Of a DNA stretch of 64,000 nucleotides, positions 16,606 to 24,684 are shown one piece after another. Made by a program: the position numbers and the translations under genes. The number at the start of each line of letters is the position of its first letter. The stretch's first letter is position 1. The DNA comes from Spirochaetaceae bacterium (GTDB lineage: Bacteria; Spirochaetota; Spirochaetia; CADAEX01), in assembly GCA_009780675.1 (NCBI GenBank), contig WQZP01000002.1, positions 1-64,000 of the forward strand, written 5' to 3'. The notes beneath the pieces are model-generated. The model was not told where the DNA came from and did no database searches. It was given only the letters and a program-made list of their open reading frames with translations.

Positions 16606-17367
16606 ATGACAAGAGACAGGTTACAATCATTACCTTATTCTTCGCTTAAAGAAATAGCAAAAAAAGAAGGAATTGTTAATTATCAAAACCTTCCTGTTGG
16701 CAAACTTATCGAAGCTATTATCGAAGCGCTTGAAGAAGATAAAAATGAAAGAATAACGTTAGATAATATTATAATAAGAGGCGAAGAAAAAAAGTACGAT
16801 ATATTTCGGGATGAAGAAATTGTATCCCAGGATACAGCGGATTATCCTATACCTGAAACATATAATGAATCTAAAGTTCATTTAATGTTAATAGAGCCTC
16901 TACTTGCCTATGCTTATTGGGACTTTTCTGAAAAAGACCGTGCAGCTTATGCAAATACATCAAAACAGGAAAAACTTTTTTTAAGAGTTTGTGAAGAACG
17001 TTCAGAAAAAGATGCAGAAGAGTCATCAATTTTTTTTGATATCCCCATAAAAATAAAAGATGATTGCTGGTATATAAATCTGCCCCATAAAAATGCCAGT
17101 TATTATATTAAAATAATTATTTTTTCCTATGGCGAAGAAAAAACAATGTGTATTTCCAATGTAATTACAAGCCCTGCGAAAACAATAGAAGATGCAAATA
17201 CAGATTATGACATCACAAATGAAGATATAATGTTGTTATCGGGATTTTACAAGTTTGATGAAGATATATCTCAAGATACAAGTGCAATACCGCAAAGAAT
17301 TATCTCTTTTACAGAAGATAAATATCTTAATGACAGCGATTTTGAAAATAAATCACGGGAGGTTTAA
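16606..17367 (+). CDS. DUF4912 domain protein
   Basis: A 253-residue cytoplasmic protein. The first 45 residues (LPYSSLKEIAKKEGIVNYQN) resemble the Rho-N/SAP-like helical module. The middle (about 80-205) has the DUF4912 pattern, seen in LMLIEPLLAYAYWDFSEKDR and YYIKIIIFSYG. The biochemical role of DUF4912 is unknown, but the gene is commonly next to a GH57 DUF1957-type glucan enzyme, as here (2-nt gap). I choose ATG 16606 over an in-frame GTG at 16600 because the AGGGGTGGGG ribosome site ends directly before it. A role in glycogen or other alpha-glucan metabolism is inferred from the neighbour. Confidence 0.85.
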   Translation: MTRDRLQSLPYSSLKEIAKKEGIVNYQNLPVGKLIEAIIEALEEDKNERITLDNIIIRGEEKKYDIFRDEEIVSQDTADYPIPETYNESKVHLMLIEPLLAYAYWDFSEKDRAAYANTSKQEKLFLRVCEERSEKDAEESSIFFDIPIKIKDDCWYINLPHKNASYYIKIIIFSYGEEKTMCISNVITSPAKTIEDANTDYDITNEDIMLLSGFYKFDEDISQDTSAIPQRIISFTEDKYLNDSDFENKSREV

Positions 17368-17369
17368 CT

Positions 17370-18962
17370 ATGCGAAGTAGCTACTTGATGTTTGCTTTAA
17401 ACGCTCATCTCCCTTTTGTAAGACATCCCAATTATGAAAGATTTATACAGGAAACCTGGCTTAATGAAGCAATTTCAGAGACATATTTGCCCATGTTAAG
17501 AGCTTTTAATTCTCTTGACAGTGATAATATCCCTTTTTGCGTTACAATTTCTATTTCACCTACGCTTGCAGCAATGCTTTCAGATGAACTTCTTCAGGAA
17601 AGATATATTAAATATCTTCAGGACAGGATAGAGCTTGGGGAAAAAGAGATAAAAAGAACAATGTTCGACCCTGTTTTTAATAAACTTGCCAAAATGTATC
17701 ATTCTGCCAATAATTTAAATTACCATGATTTTGTTGAAATTTATAAATGCAATATTCTAAAGGGATTTAAAGATCTTGAAAAGAAAGGGAAGATCAAGAT
17801 AATTACTTCTGCAGCAACGCATGCATTTTTGCCATTTTATATGGATTACCCTAATGTACTTGAAGCGCAGATTCAAACATCTGTAATTTCACATAGCAGA
17901 ATTTTTGGCAAAGAACCAAATGGTTTTTTTCTTCCTGAGCTTGGCTATGCTCCAGGAATAGAAAAAGTTCTTAAAGCAAATAATATAAAGTACTTTTTTA
18001 CAGCAGCACATTCATTTTTACTCTCCGAAGAACTGCCAAAGCATGGTATTTATGCTCCTGTAACTCCGGAGCCTGGTATAACTGCATTTTGCAGGGATAT
18101 CAAATCTTCAAATGTGATCTGGTCGTATGATGAGGGATATCCTGGTAACTCTGCTTATAGGGAATTTTACAGAGATATTGGATTTGAAATGACTGAAAAA
18201 TATCTTGGGAATTTTATTTATAAAGATGGCAGGAGAGTAAGCACTGGGTTTAAATATTATGCCAACACAGGCAAGCCAAAAGAAGAAAAAAAGGTATATG
18301 ACCCCACTGTGGCAGAAATAAAAGTAAATGAGCATGCTGAAAATTTTATTTATAATCTGATCAAAAATTCAAAAAGACTTACAAAATATATGGATAGGCA
18401 GCCGATTATGGGCTGTTTTTGCGATGCCCAGATTTTTGGACACTGGTGGCATGAGGGAATTTCATGGCTTGAAAAAGTATTTCGGCTTGTTGCTGAAAAA
18501 AAAGATGAAATTTCAGTTATATTTGCAGATAATTATTTGGAAAAATACCCGGAAAATCCTAAACATAAACTTTCATTTTCAAGTTGGGGAAACAATGGTT
18601 ATGCAAATATATGGTGTGATGGAAGTAATCATTGGGTTTACAAGCATATTCATGCATGTGTTGAAAAAATGACTGAGCTTGTAAAAAGATTTCCTAATGA
18701 AACTGGATTAAAAGAAAGGGTGCTTAACCAGGCAGCAAGAGAAATTCTCCTTTCTCAAAGTTCTGACTGGCCTTTTATAATAAAAACAGGAATTGCAAAG
18801 CCATATGCAGAAAAACGAGTTAAAGAACATATTCATAATTTTCTTATAATTTATGATAATCTGTGCAGGAATATTGTAGATACTGAGTGGCTTACCAGCA
18901 TTGAAAAAAAGAACAATCTTTTTCCAGATATAGATTACAGAATTTTTTTTGATGCAAGATAA
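17370..18962 (+). CDS. GH57 family 1,4-alpha-glucan branching enzyme-type protein
   Basis: A 530-residue glycoside hydrolase family 57 protein of the branching-enzyme (DUF1957) type. This type forms alpha-1,6 branches in glycogen-like polymers. The expected nucleophile is E190 in LPELGYAPGIE and the acid/base is D352 in DAQIFGHWWHEG. These positions agree closely with the known E184/D353 pair of the Thermus thermophilus enzyme. The N-terminal ALNAHLPFVRHP is the conserved first strand of the barrel. The Glu usually found two residues after the catalytic Asp is Gln here. The gene is translationally linked to DUF4912 and ends in a hairpin shared with the convergent gene. Confidence 0.9.
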   Translation: MRSSYLMFALNAHLPFVRHPNYERFIQETWLNEAISETYLPMLRAFNSLDSDNIPFCVTISISPTLAAMLSDELLQERYIKYLQDRIELGEKEIKRTMFDPVFNKLAKMYHSANNLNYHDFVEIYKCNILKGFKDLEKKGKIKIITSAATHAFLPFYMDYPNVLEAQIQTSVISHSRIFGKEPNGFFLPELGYAPGIEKVLKANNIKYFFTAAHSFLLSEELPKHGIYAPVTPEPGITAFCRDIKSSNVIWSYDEGYPGNSAYREFYRDIGFEMTEKYLGNFIYKDGRRVSTGFKYYANTGKPKEEKKVYDPTVAEIKVNEHAENFIYNLIKNSKRLTKYMDRQPIMGCFCDAQIFGHWWHEGISWLEKVFRLVAEKKDEISVIFADNYLEKYPENPKHKLSFSSWGNNGYANIWCDGSNHWVYKHIHACVEKMTELVKRFPNETGLKERVLNQAAREILLSQSSDWPFIIKTGIAKPYAEKRVKEHIHNFLIIYDNLCRNIVDTEWLTSIEKKNNLFPDIDYRIFFDAR

Positions 18963-18992
18963 GTCAGGCTCGTAGAGGATGACTTATCTTGC
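18954..18992. terminator. Perfect 13-bp inverted repeat spanning both convergent stop codons
   Basis: GCAAGATAAGTCA (18954-18966) is perfectly complementary to TGACTTATCTTGC (18980-18992) around a 13-nt loop. The plus-strand GH57 gene and the minus-strand 93-residue gene both end with codons GCA AGA TAA inside this repeat, so both proteins end in Ala-Arg. It is well placed as a bidirectional terminator, but no U-tract follows on either strand. Confidence 0.6.
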
Positions 18993-19265
18993 CATCCCTT
19001 CCAGTTCCGCAACACTAAGCTGTTCAAGAAAAAAAGATGTAATAACCTCATTTCTGGTCTCTTGCGTGCTTTTTCTATATACCTTATAAGCTATCATTTT
19101 TGAAGTATTTATAGGCAAGCTAAGAGGATAACCATTTATATCAACAATTTGATTAACATAAAGGGTATGAGAAATTTCCTGCCTGTCTCCTTCTGGGTAA
19201 ACTATTTCTCTAATATCATATTTCATATCGAAATAATAGTAGGAATAAACTAATTCATATTCCAT
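18984..19265 (-). CDS. Unrecognised small protein (93 aa)
   Basis: A 93-residue soluble protein with no signal peptide or membrane segment. It is beta-rich by eye and unusually tyrosine-rich at its N-terminus (YELVYSYYYFDMKYD). I cannot assign a family. It is convergent with GH57 and divergent from mraZ, so it is probably transcribed alone. The ribosome site before the ATG is weak (AATTTTAAGT). Coding is supported by its isolation between two oppositely transcribed genes without overlap and by its shared terminator structure, but it remains hypothetical. Confidence 0.65.
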   Translation of the reverse strand: MEYELVYSYYYFDMKYDIREIVYPEGDRQEISHTLYVNQIVDINGYPLSLPINTSKMIAYKVYRKSTQETRNEVITSFFLEQLSVAELEGMAR

Positions 19266-19332
19266 ACTTAAAATTTGTTAAGTGTAAATACCTTATAAAT
19301 TTCTCTTTTTTTAGTATGACAAAAAAACCAAG

Positions 19333-19363
19333 TTGACATCTGAATTTATTGCTATATTATAAT
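19333..19363 (+). promoter_or_regulatory. Promoter of the division cluster
   Basis: A perfect TTGACA (19333-19338) and a perfect TATAAT (19358-19363) precede mraZ. The spacer is 19 bp, longer than ideal; ATTATA at 19356 gives 17 bp with a poorer -10. Transcription would start near 19370, inside the MraZ repeats. Confidence 0.6.
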
Positions 19364-19366
19364 AAT

Positions 19367-19401
19367 GTGGTAAAAAGTGGATAAAAATAGGTAAAAGTGG
19401 T
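19367..19401 (+). promoter_or_regulatory. MraZ operator: GTGG repeats with 10-bp period
   Basis: Four units start at 19367, 19377, 19387 and 19397: GTGGTAAAAA, GTGGATAAAA, ATAGGTAAAA and GTGGTGTTAA. MraZ is known to bind TGGGN or GTGGG repeats spaced by five bases upstream of its own gene. The spacing here is exactly that, with the third unit degenerate. The last unit contains the GTG start codon of mraZ, so binding could block both transcription and ribosome access. Confidence 0.75.
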
Positions 19402-19840
19402 GTTAAGCGGAGAATTTGTCAATAATATAGATGAAAAAGGACGCATAATGATACCTGTAAAGCTAAGGGCAGCTATAGAGGGCGACACTCTTATATTGAC
19501 CAGAGGTGTTGACAAGTGTTTGTGGCTGTTTCCTGTAAGTGAATGGAAAAGGGTATCAGAGCAGATTATGTCTGCTACTTCAATTCTTCAATCAAAAGCA
19601 AGAATGATTCAACGCAGAATCATTGCCCCTGCCCATGAAACAGAAATAGATAAGGCAGGAAGGATAATTATTGCACCCGCGCTTAGGGTTTTTGCCGAGT
19701 TTAAAAAAGAATGTGTGATTTTGGGGATCAACAACCACATGGAAATATGGGACCAAGAGGTTTATCAGAAATACTGGGAGGAAAATGAATCTGGCTTTCA
19801 AAACGCTGCAGAGGAGCTTGGGAAAATTGTCTCAGTCTGA
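19397..19840 (+). CDS. mraZ: Transcriptional regulator MraZ
   Basis: A 147-residue protein with two tandem SpoVT-AbrB-like domains, the normal MraZ length. It forms a ring and represses the division cluster by binding repeats before its own gene. The paired motifs are GEFVNNIDEKGRIMIPVKLR (first half) and HETEIDKAGRIIIAPALR (second half), each with a D-x-x-G-R-I block. The start is GTG 19397 or GTG 19400. AbrB-type MraZ proteins usually begin with a two- or three-residue lead into GE(F/Y), which fits both. The final 56 nt overlap rsmH. Confidence 0.96.
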   Translation: MVLSGEFVNNIDEKGRIMIPVKLRAAIEGDTLILTRGVDKCLWLFPVSEWKRVSEQIMSATSILQSKARMIQRRIIAPAHETEIDKAGRIIIAPALRVFAEFKKECVILGINNHMEIWDQEVYQKYWEENESGFQNAAEELGKIVSV

Positions 19841-20789
19841 AGAATTGACGGAAATAGCTCACTACAGTGTAATGAAGGGCGAAGTTGTTTCATTTTTAAA
19901 ACCTGATAAACCAGGTCAATTATTTGTGGATGCCACTACTGGGGAGGGGGGGCATTCTGAGTGGTTTTTAAAAAATTATCCTGATCTTAAGGTTATATGC
20001 CTTGATGCTGACATTGATATAATGGATGTTGCAAAGAAAAGGCTTGAGCATTATGAGGGGCAGGTAGTTTTTTATAATGAGTGGTTTAACATATTTTTTA
20101 AAAATTATCCGCAAGGCCTGGAGAGGCCAGACAGGATTCTTTTTGATCTTGGGATATCTACATTTCATTATGAAAAAGCTGAAAGAGGCTTTTCATTCAG
20201 AAGCAGTGAAAAGCTTGATATGAGGCTCGAGAGGGGGCTGGAAATTTCAGCTGCAGATATTGTAAATGATTATCCCCAAAAAGAACTTGCAAAAATTATT
20301 TTTGAATATGGCGAGGAAAGGTATTCAAGGTCAATTGCCGAAGCAATTGTAAAAGAACGGAAAGATGGTCAAATAGAAACAAGTGGTGCGCTTGCTGAAG
20401 TAATATGGAATGCTGTACCGGTTTCATATAGGCATGGGAGAATACATCCCGCAACAAGAACGTTTCAGGCATTGCGTATAGCTGTGAATGGAGAGCTTGC
20501 AAGGCTTAAAGAAGCTCTTGAAGCAGCTGTTTCTGTGTTAAAAGTGGGCGGAAAAATTGGGGTAATAACATTTCACTCCCTGGAAGACAGGATTGTGAAG
20601 CACTACTTTAAGGATTTAGCAAGAGAGTGTATATGTCCCCCAGAAGCGCCGATATGTAATTGTAGGGGTGTTAAGATTGCAGAAATTCTTACACGTAAGC
20701 CTGTTACTCCTGAAAAGGGAGAAGTTGAGGAAAACAATGCTTCGAGGAGTTCTAAGTTGCGTGTAATACAAAAGGTGAATGAATTATGA
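19785..20789 (+). CDS. rsmH: 16S rRNA (cytosine1402-N4)-methyltransferase RsmH
   Basis: A 334-residue SAM-dependent enzyme that methylates N4 of C1402 in 16S rRNA. The SAM site is FVDATTGEGGHS, followed by DRILFDLGIST, RGFSFRSSEKLDMR and HPATRTFQALRIAVNGEL, all RsmH signatures. HYSVMKGEV is the conserved N-terminal entry. A very good site (GGGAGGAAA) puts the start at ATG 19785, inside mraZ; this gives about 25 residues ahead of the usual first motif. A later start would lack an equal ribosome site. It overlaps ftsL by 4 nt (ATGA). Confidence 0.96.
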   Translation: MNLAFKTLQRSLGKLSQSEELTEIAHYSVMKGEVVSFLKPDKPGQLFVDATTGEGGHSEWFLKNYPDLKVICLDADIDIMDVAKKRLEHYEGQVVFYNEWFNIFFKNYPQGLERPDRILFDLGISTFHYEKAERGFSFRSSEKLDMRLERGLEISAADIVNDYPQKELAKIIFEYGEERYSRSIAEAIVKERKDGQIETSGALAEVIWNAVPVSYRHGRIHPATRTFQALRIAVNGELARLKEALEAAVSVLKVGGKIGVITFHSLEDRIVKHYFKDLARECICPPEAPICNCRGVKIAEILTRKPVTPEKGEVEENNASRSSKLRVIQKVNEL

Positions 20790-21076
20790 GTAATGGAAAA
20801 AAGATTTTAATTGCTTTTTTAGTTATAACTGTGCCTGTTTTGTTATTTTTAAATGCGTGGCAGGGATTTAGATATGAAAGAATAAGCGCTGAAATCAGAA
20901 ACCATGAACATGAGCAAATAGAATGGTTTGAAGAAAATAAAAAAATGTTGGCAACAATAACTGTTTATAGTTCTCCTGCAAGAGTAAGACAAATAATTGA
21001 AGAAAATTCAGACCTAAGGCTTAAAAGACCTGGTCAAGCTATAATAATACAATTTTCTGCGGAAGAAGGGCGTTGA
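20786..21076 (+). CDS. ftsL: FtsL-like division protein
   Basis: A 96-residue bitopic protein in the position of ftsL. One membrane segment (about residues 7-24) is followed by a periplasmic helix with heptad character (about 27-70). FtsL joins FtsQ and FtsB to control septal wall synthesis by FtsWI. Sequence similarity in this family is weak, so the name rests on size, topology and placement between rsmH and murF. It overlaps rsmH by 4 nt. Confidence 0.75.
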   Translation: MSNGKKILIAFLVITVPVLLFLNAWQGFRYERISAEIRNHEHEQIEWFEENKKMLATITVYSSPARVRQIIEENSDLRLKRPGQAIIIQFSAEEGR

Positions 21077-21077
21077 G

Positions 21078-22469
21078 ATGGGTAAATACAATTTTATAAC
21101 AATTAAAGAAGCAGCCTCTATGATGGGAGGAACGCTGCTGTCAAAAGGGGCTGATGGTAATTTATCATCAGTATCTATTGATTCGCGAAAAATTAGTAAA
21201 GGAGCTCTCTTTTTTGCTCTTAAAGGGGAAAAAACAGATGGCCATGGCTTTATTAAAGAAGCTGTTTCAGCAGGCGCTGTTTGTTGTGTTGTAGAAAAAA
21301 ATTACAGCGAGTTGTCTAACTTTTCAAATGATCCGGGTTTCTCTATTATTACTGTAGATAATACTCTTAAAGCTCTTCAGACTCTTGCAAAGAATTACAG
21401 AGATAAATTTAAAGATATATCTATTATTGGTATTACTGGAAGCAGCGGCAAAACAACAACAAAAGAGCTTCTTAGCGCAATTCTGGAGAAAGATGCTCCA
21501 ACTATAATGAATGAAGGTAACTTAAACTCTGAAACAGGGCTTCCTCTTGCGTTATTTAATATAAGAGATAAGCATAAATACGGAGTTTTTGAGGCTGGGA
21601 TTGGCCAACCAGGGGACATGGATATTCTTATTGATATGTTGAGACCTGATTATGCAATACTTACTAATGTAGGGACAGCTCACTTGGGGTTTTTTGGGTC
21701 AAAAGAAAAAATTGCAGAAGAAAAAATGAAAATATTTCATACATATAAAAATTTAAAAAAAGGAATTGTGTATGAAAAAGATGATTTTGCAAAAATCGTA
21801 AAAGACAAACATGGTAAAAAAATAGATTATTTTGGGCTTGATAGTCAAAAAGATTATCTTTCATATGAAGATAACGGTCTTAATGGTAATACTATTTTTC
21901 TGGGGAAAGAAAAAATTGTTTTTTCTTTGATTGGTAGACATAATCTATTAAATGCTGCAGCTGCAATAAAAATGGCAAAAATTCTTGATGTCTCAGATTT
22001 AAAAATCAAAAAAGGTATTGAAAAAGTTGCATCGTTTTTTGGGCGCGGAGAAATTTTTTCAGGAAATATAAGTATTATTTTTGATGCCTATAATTCAAAT
22101 AAAGAATCTGTAAATGCGATAATTGATTTTACAAGCATGCTCTCATGGAAGGGCAGAAAAATCATGCTGCTTGGGTCGATTCTTGAAATGGGAGATAAAT
22201 CAGAAGATATTCATAATTCCATTATAAGTTATGCGTTTAAGAATTTTGACGGAGCGCTTTTCTTTTATGGAAAAGAGTTTGAGAAAGGTTTTAAGAATAT
22301 GGAGAAAACAGAAAAATTTATTTTCTGTTCATCTAATTTTGATGAAATGAAGGATGCGCTTTTGGCTTATCTGAAAGAAGGTGATCTCATTGTGCTTAAG
22401 GGTTCGCGGGGTGTGGCTCTTGAAAAATTCCTGGAGATTATCAAAAAGAATAACAGGATGGTTACATAG
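21078..22469 (+). CDS. murF: UDP-MurNAc-tripeptide D-alanyl-D-alanine ligase
   Basis: A 463-residue Mur ligase that adds D-Ala-D-Ala to the UDP-muramyl tripeptide in the cytoplasm. The N-terminal domain carries SIDSRKISKGALFFALKGE, typical of MurF/MurE. The ATP loop is GITGSSGKTTTKELL (near residue 120), and NEGNLNSETGLPL is the MurF-specific block after it. The C-terminal domain has DAYNSNKESV (near 335). It starts 1 nt after the ftsL stop codon and overlaps mraY by 1 nt. Length is typical. Confidence 0.95.
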   Translation: MGKYNFITIKEAASMMGGTLLSKGADGNLSSVSIDSRKISKGALFFALKGEKTDGHGFIKEAVSAGAVCCVVEKNYSELSNFSNDPGFSIITVDNTLKALQTLAKNYRDKFKDISIIGITGSSGKTTTKELLSAILEKDAPTIMNEGNLNSETGLPLALFNIRDKHKYGVFEAGIGQPGDMDILIDMLRPDYAILTNVGTAHLGFFGSKEKIAEEKMKIFHTYKNLKKGIVYEKDDFAKIVKDKHGKKIDYFGLDSQKDYLSYEDNGLNGNTIFLGKEKIVFSLIGRHNLLNAAAAIKMAKILDVSDLKIKKGIEKVASFFGRGEIFSGNISIIFDAYNSNKESVNAIIDFTSMLSWKGRKIMLLGSILEMGDKSEDIHNSIISYAFKNFDGALFFYGKEFEKGFKNMEKTEKFIFCSSNFDEMKDALLAYLKEGDLIVLKGSRGVALEKFLEIIKKNNRMVT

Positions 22470-23548
22470 TGCTAAAAGAAATATTTTTACCTCTTGTAGG
22501 GCATTTTTCTTTTTTTAACATATTTCAATATATAACTTTTAGAGCAGCATACGCTGCTGTTACAGCCCTCTTTATAGCGCTTCTACTGGGCCCGGTAATG
22601 ATTGCGTGGTTAAGAAAGCAAAAACTTGGCCAGGAAATAAGGGATGAGATTTCAGATATCCATAAATCAAAATCCGGAACACCTACAATGGGAGGAATTT
22701 TAATTATTCTATCTATTGTAGTTTCAGTACTGCTTTGGCAGGATATTAAAAATATTTACACATGGATTTGTATTGCAACTGTGTTAGGTTTTGGCGCAAT
22801 AGGATTCGTAGATGATTATCTTAAAATATATAAAAGAAATGCAGCAGGACTTAGAGCAAGATTTAAATTTATTTCACAAATTTTACTTTCTACAGCAATT
22901 GTTATTTTTATCTATGTAAATGGCAATAGTGAGACAACGCTCCTGTACATACCTTTCTTTAAAAATCCTATTCTTGATTTATCATACTTATACATCCCTT
23001 TTGCAGTTTTTATACTTGTAGGAACATCAAATGCTGTAAATCTTACAGATGGGCTGGATGGTCTTGCAATAGGCCTTGTTATTCTCGCAGGCACAGCATT
23101 TGGGATATTGGCATATCTTTCCGGAAGAGTTGACTTTTCCCACTATCTTCAGATCCCTTACGTTATTGGAAGCGGGGAACTTACGATCCTTTTATTTGCT
23201 TTGGTAGGCGCTTCTGTGGGATTTCTCTGGTTTAATAGTCATCCAGCCGAAGTTATGATGGGTGATACTGGAAGTCTTGCGCTTGGCGGCATTATAGGCG
23301 TAGTAGCGCTTCTTATAAAAAAAGAAATCCTTTTGATAATAGTTGGCGGAGTTTTTGTAATTGAGGCTCTTTCTGTTATTATACAGGTAATTTCATTTAA
23401 AATCAGAAAAAAACGGGTTTTTAAAATGGCTCCGCTTCATCATCACTATGAATTAAGTGGATGGAGTGAAAATAAAGTTGTTGTACGGTTTTGGATTTTA
23501 GGCGGGCTTTTTGTTATTTTGAGTCTGTCTACATTAAAAATACAATAG
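22469..23548 (+). CDS. mraY: Phospho-MurNAc-pentapeptide transferase MraY
   Basis: A 359-residue polytopic membrane enzyme (about ten helices) that makes lipid I from UDP-MurNAc-pentapeptide and undecaprenyl phosphate. Signature blocks are KSGTPTMGGILI, GFVDDYLKI (catalytic aspartates), NAVNLTDGLDGLA, MGDTGSLALGG and APLHHHYELSGW, all intact. The start is GTG 22469, which overlaps the murF stop codon (TAGTG). Length matches the family. Confidence 0.97.
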   Translation: MLKEIFLPLVGHFSFFNIFQYITFRAAYAAVTALFIALLLGPVMIAWLRKQKLGQEIRDEISDIHKSKSGTPTMGGILIILSIVVSVLLWQDIKNIYTWICIATVLGFGAIGFVDDYLKIYKRNAAGLRARFKFISQILLSTAIVIFIYVNGNSETTLLYIPFFKNPILDLSYLYIPFAVFILVGTSNAVNLTDGLDGLAIGLVILAGTAFGILAYLSGRVDFSHYLQIPYVIGSGELTILLFALVGASVGFLWFNSHPAEVMMGDTGSLALGGIIGVVALLIKKEILLIIVGGVFVIEALSVIIQVISFKIRKKRVFKMAPLHHHYELSGWSENKVVVRFWILGGLFVILSLSTLKIQ

Positions 23549-23556
23549 GATGTAAA

Positions 23557-24684
23557 ATGTCGGGTAGTTTTATTGTTGAAAAAGAGAACAAGCGTTCCTA
23601 TGATTTTTTTCTCTTATTAATAATTATACTCTTGTTAGGAATAGGGCTCACGTTCCTTTTTTCAGCCTCTTATCCTAATGCCTTGAGGCTTAATAGAGCT
23701 CCCGAATATTTCTTTTTAAGACAGATATTCATTGTTGCTTTAGGAATTTTGGGTGCTTTGGCTATTATGAATATCCCTGTTGAAATAATTAAAAAATATG
23801 TTTTTGTTTTGGTTATTATTTCTTTTCTATTAAGCTTTTTTGTACTCTTGACTGGACAGGATATACAGGGGGCAAAAAGGTGGATAATAATAGCTGGCAG
23901 GAGTTTTCAACCTTCTGAAATAGTAAAACTTGCTCTTATTTTGTATCTGGCAGATGTCTTAAGCAAAAAAGAAGATAAGCTCAATAATTTATACTCATTA
24001 TCCCATCCTGTTGTGGTAGTTCTTCTTTTTTCTGTTTTGACTTTTGCGCAAAATGATTTTTCAACTGCAATATTTTTGATTTTTATAAGCGCTGCATTAT
24101 TTTTTATTGCAGGAATAAAATATAGATATTTTTTGACTGGTATTATTACAATTACCCCATTTCTGTTAATTCTCTTATTTAACAGAGAGCATAGGTTAAG
24201 AAGGATAACTGCTTTTTTAAATCCCGGGAGTGATCCAGAAGGGGCAGGGTTTCAAATATTAAAAGCAAAAGAAGCTTTGGCAAATGGAGGGTTCTGGGGT
24301 AGTGGAATAGGGAATGGAATTCAAAAACTGGGAATTCTTCCGGAAGCACATTCTGATTTTATTTTTGCAGCAGTAGGTGAAGAGGTTGGCTTTTTGGGAA
24401 TTTTTTTAATTATTACCCTTTTTGTTCTTTTTGCAATAAGAGGATACATTATTACATTGCGTTGCACAGACAAGTTTAGTTATTATGTGGCGTTTGGAAT
24501 AACAACTTCTATTTTTTATCAAGCTATTATGAATATGGCTGTTGTTTCAGGCGCAGTCCCTTCAACAGGAATACCGCTTCCATTTTTTTCTCATGGGGGG
24601 TCTTCTATTTTTGTTACCTTACTCATGTGCGGTATCTTGCTTAATCTTTCAAGATGTTTTAAAACAGACAGGGTAAGCGCATGA
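23557..24684 (+). CDS. ftsW: Septal SEDS glycosyltransferase FtsW
   Basis: A 375-residue SEDS protein with about ten membrane helices. FtsW polymerises glycan from lipid II at the septum together with a class B PBP. The family blocks FQPSEIVKLALILYLAD, NPGSDPEGAGFQI, PEAHSDFIFAAVGEEVGFLG and STGIPLPFFSHGGSS are present. I start at ATG 23557 with AGGA 6 nt upstream, 8 nt after mraY; an in-frame start at 23491 would lie within mraY and lacks a site. No PBP3 (ftsI) gene is adjacent. It overlaps ftsQ by 4 nt. Confidence 0.93.
   Translation: MSGSFIVEKENKRSYDFFLLLIIILLLGIGLTFLFSASYPNALRLNRAPEYFFLRQIFIVALGILGALAIMNIPVEIIKKYVFVLVIISFLLSFFVLLTGQDIQGAKRWIIIAGRSFQPSEIVKLALILYLADVLSKKEDKLNNLYSLSHPVVVVLLFSVLTFAQNDFSTAIFLIFISAALFFIAGIKYRYFLTGIITITPFLLILLFNREHRLRRITAFLNPGSDPEGAGFQILKAKEALANGGFWGSGIGNGIQKLGILPEAHSDFIFAAVGEEVGFLGIFLIITLFVLFAIRGYIITLRCTDKFSYYVAFGITTSIFYQAIMNMAVVSGAVPSTGIPLPFFSHGGSSIFVTLLMCGILLNLSRCFKTDRVSA

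Noticed and set aside
20647-20654. GCCGATAT inside rsmH as a flagellar promoter box
   Set aside because: Within coding sequence with no suitable -35 and no downstream flagellar gene; shows the octamer can occur by chance.
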